Origin: an uncultured Atopobiaceae bacterium
Lineage (GTDB): Bacteria > Actinomycetota > Coriobacteriia > Coriobacteriales > Atopobiaceae
Length of the DNA: 33,104 nt
Direction of reading: 5' to 3'
NCBI GenBank assembly: GCA_944320975.1
Contig: CALUJM010000024.1
Span: forward strand, 1 to 33,104
Shown: in pieces, positions 29,368 through 33,104 of the stretch
Layout: each line of letters opens with the position of its first letter
Numbering within the stretch: the stretch's first letter is position 1
Notes under the pieces: model-generated
The model's database searches: none
Told to the model about the DNA's origin: nothing
The model's input: only the letters and a program-made list of their open reading frames with translations
Translations under genes and position numbers: made by a program

Positions 29368-30711
29368 CTACCCATTGGCTGCCACCTCATCGAGCATGGG
29401 AATGCCGCCGAAGCGCCCGTCCAGGTAGCTCCTGATGAGGTCCTTATCAAAGCGTATGCCATCGAATTCGCTCAGGCCCACCAGCTCCGACCTGCCGTCC
29501 GAGCCGCGCTGGGCGATGAACATCTCGTCGCGCCGCAGGAGCGACTGGTCCATGAGGAGGAGGTCGTGGGTGGTGAAGAGAATCTGCTTGCGCGTTTGGG
29601 GCCCGCACTTGGCAAGGAAGCTCTCAACAAGGTTGGAGGTGAGCATGGTGTGCAGGCAGCGGTCGAGCTCATCGACGACAAACACCTTGGAGCCCGTAGA
29701 TCCGCTTGCGCCGGAGAGGTCGAAGAGCATGGGGAGGAGACCCATGAGACGCTGGGTGCCGGACGACTCCATCCCAATGCTGAGCGTGTGCTCCTTGCCG
29801 TCCGGCCCTCTATGCACCGTGCGCAGGCGCTGAACGTCCGGTCTGGACCCGCCCTTCACCAGGAACATCTCGAAGCCATAGTCTCCCGGCATCCGATCGA
29901 TGACCACAGTCATGGTCTCGTTCTCCTTGAGCTCGGACGCTCTCTTGAGAAGGCGTGCGTCAGGGGGAAGCGAGCCCATGTCCGCGCTCTCGCCCGCGAG
30001 CCCGCAAACCCCCGTGTCCATCCGAGAGAGGGCGTCGGCAGCGTAGACGAGAAAGTCATCGCTCTTGCTCAGCGCCGTCGCGAACGACCATGCCTGAGAC
30101 TCGACTCCCACGAGCTCGAGCGTGTCCGAGAACCACCGGTACGGCTCTTCGAGCTCCGTCACGTTCTGCGCGAAGCCAGACTGAAGAAAGAGCTGATTCG
30201 ACCGCGTGCTTGCCGCGGCAAAGAAGACGTGCGTCGAGGAACGGAAGTAGCCCTCGTTATAGTTGAAGAATCCGTCTGACGAGGCGTCTCGCTCGTAGAC
30301 CTCCACGACACCCTTTTCCTTGAGAATCTCGAGGGACTCGTACTTCACCGCGTGGCGCGTCGCCTCGACGACGAGACGATACGTGTTCTTGCCCGCGAGA
30401 AACGTGATGTCGAACACCGTGGGCTTGAGCGGAGACTCATCATCGAGCGAGAAAGGCCGAACGGGAAGCAGGCCATCGACGCCGCAATCCCTCAGCACCA
30501 TCTCGCTCAAGGCGGCAAGGGCCTTAAAGACGCTCGTCTTTCCTGAGGCGTTTCCGCCGTAGAGAGCAACGACGGGCAGCACCTTCTTGCTCCGGAAGCC
30601 CGGAAGATTGGCACGCGTCCCCCCGTGCCGGCGCTCCAGGGAGGAGATTGTGCTCAAAGACGCCTCGTCACGAAAGGACATCCAGTTTTCAATCGTGAAG
30701 TTCAGCAGCAT
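29368..30711 (-). CDS. RloA-like AAA ATPase (AAA_15/AAA_21 type), intact
   Basis: The 447-residue protein begins MLLNFTIENWMSFRDEASLS and has Walker A GGNASGKT at 52-59. The signature-like SSGTQRLMGLLPMLF, Walker B KVFVVDELD, LHTMLTSNLVESF and FTTHDLLLMD follow, then the C-terminal YLDGRFGGIPMLDE shared with the split paralogue. This is the ABC-like/SMC-like ATPase group used in RloA, OLD and other phage-defence systems. No RloB partner follows it directly; the split paralogue does, 285 bp on. The ATG at 30711 was chosen over a longer frame running through a palindrome because homology starts here; GGGGG upstream may serve as ribosome site. Confidence 0.9.
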   Translation of the reverse strand: MLLNFTIENWMSFRDEASLSTISSLERRHGGTRANLPGFRSKKVLPVVALYGGNASGKTSVFKALAALSEMVLRDCGVDGLLPVRPFSLDDESPLKPTVFDITFLAGKNTYRLVVEATRHAVKYESLEILKEKGVVEVYERDASSDGFFNYNEGYFRSSTHVFFAAASTRSNQLFLQSGFAQNVTELEEPYRWFSDTLELVGVESQAWSFATALSKSDDFLVYAADALSRMDTGVCGLAGESADMGSLPPDARLLKRASELKENETMTVVIDRMPGDYGFEMFLVKGGSRPDVQRLRTVHRGPDGKEHTLSIGMESSGTQRLMGLLPMLFDLSGASGSTGSKVFVVDELDRCLHTMLTSNLVESFLAKCGPQTRKQILFTTHDLLLMDQSLLRRDEMFIAQRGSDGRSELVGLSEFDGIRFDKDLIRSYLDGRFGGIPMLDEVAANG

Positions 30712-30713
30712 GG

Positions 30714-30772
30714 CGCCCCCTGTCTCTACGTCGAATGTGATAATATCACATTCGACGTAGAGACAGGGGGCG
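30714..30772. promoter_or_regulatory. Perfect 59-bp palindrome adjoining the ATPase start
   Basis: Two perfect 29-base arms (30714-30742 and 30744-30772) surround a single central A. The centre reads GTGATAATATCAC; the outer ends are CGCCCCC and GGGGGCG. It begins 2 bases upstream of the intact ATPase's ATG and contains that gene's ribosome-binding region. It lies between this gene and the divergent gene at 30921. It could be a large operator, an RNA hairpin hiding the start site, or a mobile-element end. Confidence 0.85.
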
Positions 30773-30920
30773 TACCGAGAGGCATCGCAGCAAAACCGCA
30801 GAACCGCATGCTGTTCGAGGAGTTGAAATATAAGTTGTCCGGCTATCTCAAGTCGAGAACAGGCCAACGCCAAATACGGGCACAGCCCTTCACGGAAGAC
30901 GAACGAGGGTGCGAAGTCAG

Positions 30921-31706
30921 ATGATTGACCTGAGAAAGTACTATCTCGACAACATTGTAGAAGACGACTATTACTATCGCTTCTTCTCACTGATCGAAGG
31001 CGTGAACAGAACGTACAACATCTTCTATGGGGAGGAAGAGACGCAGGAGTTCGAGTTCCTGGTCCACGACGAAATCGAGGCGATAGAGAAGTTTCGGCTA
31101 CTGTGCCAGCCCGGCAACGAGCCGAATAGTGACGAAGACAGATGCTGGTTCTATGTCGTCGCCTACTATCTGCGAGCTAACGGCTACGCCATCGAGCAAT
31201 TCCCCGACGTGCTTCGCAGGCCCCCGAAAGAGCCTTCCGATTTTACATACGGGACAATCAGAGACAGGGCCGTATCGCTTGGGCTCGACGATGACGGCAC
31301 AGTACGCTGGGCAACTCGCCGCGCAATAGTTGCCGATATGACCTTTGCGCGCAAGACGTCTTCGGTAGCAATCGGCGAGACCTTGGACCAGAGAATTCAG
31401 CTCATCTCCGCTGGCAATTCACGATTCGAGGAGATGGACGACAACGAGAAGCTCAGGGAGATCGCGAACCTGATCGAAAACCTTTTGAAGGAGAACGGGA
31501 GGTTCACACAGCCCGACTACTCGAAGGTGACGCTTGGACTCGTCAACGACGATACGGTGAGAAGTCTCAGGAAGAAGCTCCAGTGCTTCAGACACTCGAG
31601 CAAGGAATCGCTGGAAGAAAGAGGGGAGCTAACCGCTGACCAGAAAAAGTTCCTGATTGACTTCGGCGTGACAGTCTGTAAAGCGATTCACTTTCTCGTC
31701 GAATAG
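30921..31706 (+). CDS. Uncharacterised protein of the defence island
   Basis: The 261-residue product begins MIDLRKYYLDNIVEDDYYYRFFSLIEG and is acidic and soluble-looking, with no signal peptide or membrane segment. The C-terminal half is helical: FEEMDDNEKLREIANLIENLLKENG, then DDTVRSLRKKLQCFRHSSKE and DFGVTVCKAIHFLVE. The RKKLQCFRH segment loosely recalls HEPN/Abi C-terminal helices, but there is no clear R-x4-H motif, so I assign no function. ATG at 30921 is preferred over GTG at 30909 because GAGG lies at a usable distance. It is divergent from the intact ATPase across the 59-bp palindrome, suggesting shared control. Confidence 0.75.
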   Translation: MIDLRKYYLDNIVEDDYYYRFFSLIEGVNRTYNIFYGEEETQEFEFLVHDEIEAIEKFRLLCQPGNEPNSDEDRCWFYVVAYYLRANGYAIEQFPDVLRRPPKEPSDFTYGTIRDRAVSLGLDDDGTVRWATRRAIVADMTFARKTSSVAIGETLDQRIQLISAGNSRFEEMDDNEKLREIANLIENLLKENGRFTQPDYSKVTLGLVNDDTVRSLRKKLQCFRHSSKESLEERGELTADQKKFLIDFGVTVCKAIHFLVE

Positions 31707-31738
31707 CTCCCTTCACGCGCGGCATGCTCACCCTCATT

Positions 31739-31762
31739 CTCGGCCGCTACGTAGCGGCCGAG
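31739..31762. terminator. 24-bp perfect palindrome between convergent genes
   Basis: CTCGGCCGCTAC is followed directly by its exact complement GTAGCGGCCGAG. It lies 33 bases past the stop of the plus-strand gene and 32 bases past the stop of the minus-strand membrane gene, so it probably ends both transcripts, although T tracts are weak. Confidence 0.65.
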
Positions 31763-31793
31763 CCGAGCACAAAAGCCCTCGTTGCCGCGCACG

Positions 31794-32396
31794 CTACTTG
31801 TCCTCACCGCTGCCCGCACGCTCTGCCCGCTTCACCGCTTCCCAACGGTCTGCCCACCGACGCTTGGCAGGCTCAATCGAGTGAATGGACCACGAGACGA
31901 GAACCTCGAAGGCGATAGCCGCCACCGCCCCATGCAGCACGAGCAGCCGATGGGGAAGATCCCAGCCGCCCATCAAAAGGTAGACCAGGAAACACGTCAG
32001 GCAGATAAAGGGGAAGTCCCAGTACCGGAGCTTGCCGACGAGCCACGACGTGCCTTGGCCCGCTTCCTGCGCCGCAGAAGCCTGGGACGCGTTCCTCCCC
32101 TCCCACTTGATCCCCTCGAGCAGGGGCTCGATGAAGACGATCTGATACGCCGCCAGCTTGGCCGTGGCGTCGCGGTAGTACGCGATCCTGAGGGAGATGA
32201 GCAGCACCACGGGAATGGGGACGAGGCACACGTAGGCGTCATCCATCGTTGCGGCGACACCTAGCAAAGCCGCTGTGGAGGTATAGGTGAAGAGCAGCAG
32301 CTTGTTGTGAAGGTCAATCTTCTGCAGCATCTCCGCACGCAGCTCGCCGTACTCGCGGAGTACTTCCTCCCGGAATCTTCCAGCAGATTCTTCCAT
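31794..32396 (-). CDS. Uncharacterised four-helix membrane protein
   Basis: The 200-residue protein begins MEESAGRFREEVLREYGELRAEMLQKIDLHNK, an amphipathic helical segment. Four hydrophobic stretches follow: LLLFTYTSTAALLGVAA, VCLVPIPVVLLISL, FPFICLTCFLVYLLMGG and LLVLHGAVAAIAFEVLVSW. A soluble linker of about 45 residues lies between helices 2 and 3, and the C-terminus is basic (EPAKRRWADRWEAVKRAERAG). I do not recognise the family. Small helical membrane proteins beside ATPases and HEPN genes can be membrane-acting effectors, but that is inference from position only. The ATG at 32396 has an AAAGGA site. Confidence 0.75.
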   Translation of the reverse strand: MEESAGRFREEVLREYGELRAEMLQKIDLHNKLLLFTYTSTAALLGVAATMDDAYVCLVPIPVVLLISLRIAYYRDATAKLAAYQIVFIEPLLEGIKWEGRNASQASAAQEAGQGTSWLVGKLRYWDFPFICLTCFLVYLLMGGWDLPHRLLVLHGAVAAIAFEVLVSWSIHSIEPAKRRWADRWEAVKRAERAGSGEDK

Positions 32397-33084
32397 GATT
32401 CCCAGTCCTTTCAAGAGCCCTACCCACATACGCCCCGTTAACGCCAGGCGAGAAGAACCTGACGCTGTCAACGATTGCAGCGGTCAACGAGGTGAGGTTC
32501 GATGTGGGGCTCCGATACGAAATGGAATGGAATGGAATGGAATGGAATGAATCGACCTCTCTTATTCGACACCGTAAGGGCGGACCGGAGGCGGCAGACC
32601 CAACGAAGGTACCGGCAGACGCCATCAACGGGCTTCAGAGGCAGGCCGTTCTTGACTATCGCTCCTCCGTCAGAGCAAAGGCTTCAGTTGGCGGAACTTC
32701 AGATGGGGTCCTCGACATTAAGCCCATCGTCGATGACAGGGCGTCCGCCGACCAAAAGGCTACCCGCGATATAAAGGCCGCGCATACAGCGAGATGACTC
32801 GGGGCAAACACCGTATCTCTGCTCTACTCCAAGGCTCGCGCGTATGCGGAGTGCGTATCCGTTGGCGCATTCCAATCTTTGTTTGTCAATAGAAGGTGGC
32901 GACCCACACACCGAAGCCCTTCGCTTTCAAGCGCCTCATGAAGATATAGTCCGAGAAGGACGTGGAAGACGGCTATGTCACCACTAGTGAATTGTCGGCA
33001 TAAAGTTTCTGTTGGTTTGAGTCGGGGGCGGGCCTCCCTTACCCTTCGAGTTGCTTCGGATTCGGAGGAGAAGGAGGCCCGCAA
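32397..33084. other. Right-end spacer without a clear gene
   Basis: The nearly 700 bases have several short frames, none with recognisable homology, good ribosome site and normal codon use together. The stretch includes the AATGG repeat at 32521-32550. A short minus-strand frame around 32699-32911 (ending GGRPVIDDGLNVEDPI) might be a gene relic. Composition is mixed, as expected of a boundary between inserted segments. Confidence 0.45.
32521..32550. repeat. Pentanucleotide simple repeat (AATGG)5
   Basis: Five exact AATGG copies at 32521-32545 are followed by AATGA. The repeat is about 125 bp upstream of the membrane protein's start, outside any convincing gene. Pentamer repeats can change copy number by slippage and alter promoter spacing or reading frame. 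Confidence 0.9.
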
Positions 33085-33104
33085 GTGAATCTTAGCATCG
33101 TGCC
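33085..33104 (+). CDS. Possible start of a gene running off the window
   Basis: A GTG at 33085 preceded by GGAGAAGGAGG at good distance opens MNLSIV before the window ends. The ribosome site is strong, but six residues cannot identify a protein. Confidence 0.3.

Noticed and set aside
32824..33084. 86-codon minus-strand frame at the right end
   Set aside because: It would start at TTG without a ribosome site, has no recognisable motif, and opposes a strong plus-strand ribosome site at 33071-33080.
1..33104. tRNA, rRNA or known riboswitches
   Set aside because: I read the spacers on both strands and saw no cloverleaf with TTCGA-type T-arm context or recognisable riboswitch core. A covariance-model scan would be needed to exclude small RNAs.

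Overview
The window is high-GC DNA with nearly every core gene on the minus strand. Gene content (a whiA/rapZ/gap block, Opp-type transporter genes, split his genes, actinobacterial-type IS256 and IS30 elements) and the very high GC suggest an anaerobic, host-associated actinobacterium. An Olsenella- or Atopobiaceae-like member of Coriobacteriia is my best guess. This placement is inference from gene content and composition, not from any marker search.

Region 1 (1-5.4 kb, minus strand): the 5' part of gap (GAPDH), whiA and rapZ, the last two abutting with 1 bp between them. Next comes an operon of a Gfo/Idh/MocA oxidoreductase, a DeoR-type repressor and a 1-phosphofructokinase-like PfkB kinase, with a phased direct-repeat operator array in front. 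A tandem array of four 61-bp hairpin-forming units lies between this operon and the next.

Region 2 (5.9-14.3 kb, minus strand): a sialic-acid-type catabolic and uptake cluster. It encodes a Tat-type lipoprotein substrate-binding protein, a DppB-type permease, a fused DppC-DppD permease/ATPase, a DppF-type ATPase, an N-acetylneuraminate lyase-like enzyme, a ROK kinase (ManNAc kinase candidate) and NanE. The logic is: import by an Opp/Dpp-family transporter (as in the SatABCD type), cleavage to ManNAc plus pyruvate, phosphorylation, then epimerisation to GlcNAc-6-P. The cluster sits between uvrC and rapZ, genes that are often neighbours in Gram-positive bacteria.

Region 3 (14.6-24.4 kb): uvrC, an ATP-grasp ligase, hisE, hisI and, 5 kb away, hisF. 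The hisF-hisI-hisE order is broken by an accessory block. That block holds a plus-strand FAD-dependent oxidoreductase, a MntA/HepT toxin-antitoxin pair, an intact IS30-family element with clear inverted repeats and a 13-bp target duplication, and an XRE antitoxin with a truncated HigB-like toxin. Duplicated sequence (the 3' end of the FAD gene, and a 113-bp intergenic repeat) brackets the inserts and records how the block grew. Palindromes with a GGACAG-type core occur between genes, at the end of hisI and even inside the FAD gene.

Region 4 (24.8-33.1 kb): a lower-GC defence-type island. It starts with an IS256-family element whose second catalytic Asp is replaced by Gly, followed by an Abi_2-family HEPN protein and a RloB-like fragment. 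Next is a RloA-like AAA ATPase interrupted by an in-frame TGA, then a second, intact RloA-like ATPase with a 59-bp palindrome abutting its start. A divergent uncharacterised protein and a four-helix membrane protein complete it. The last 700 bp hold a pentanucleotide repeat and no convincing complete gene.
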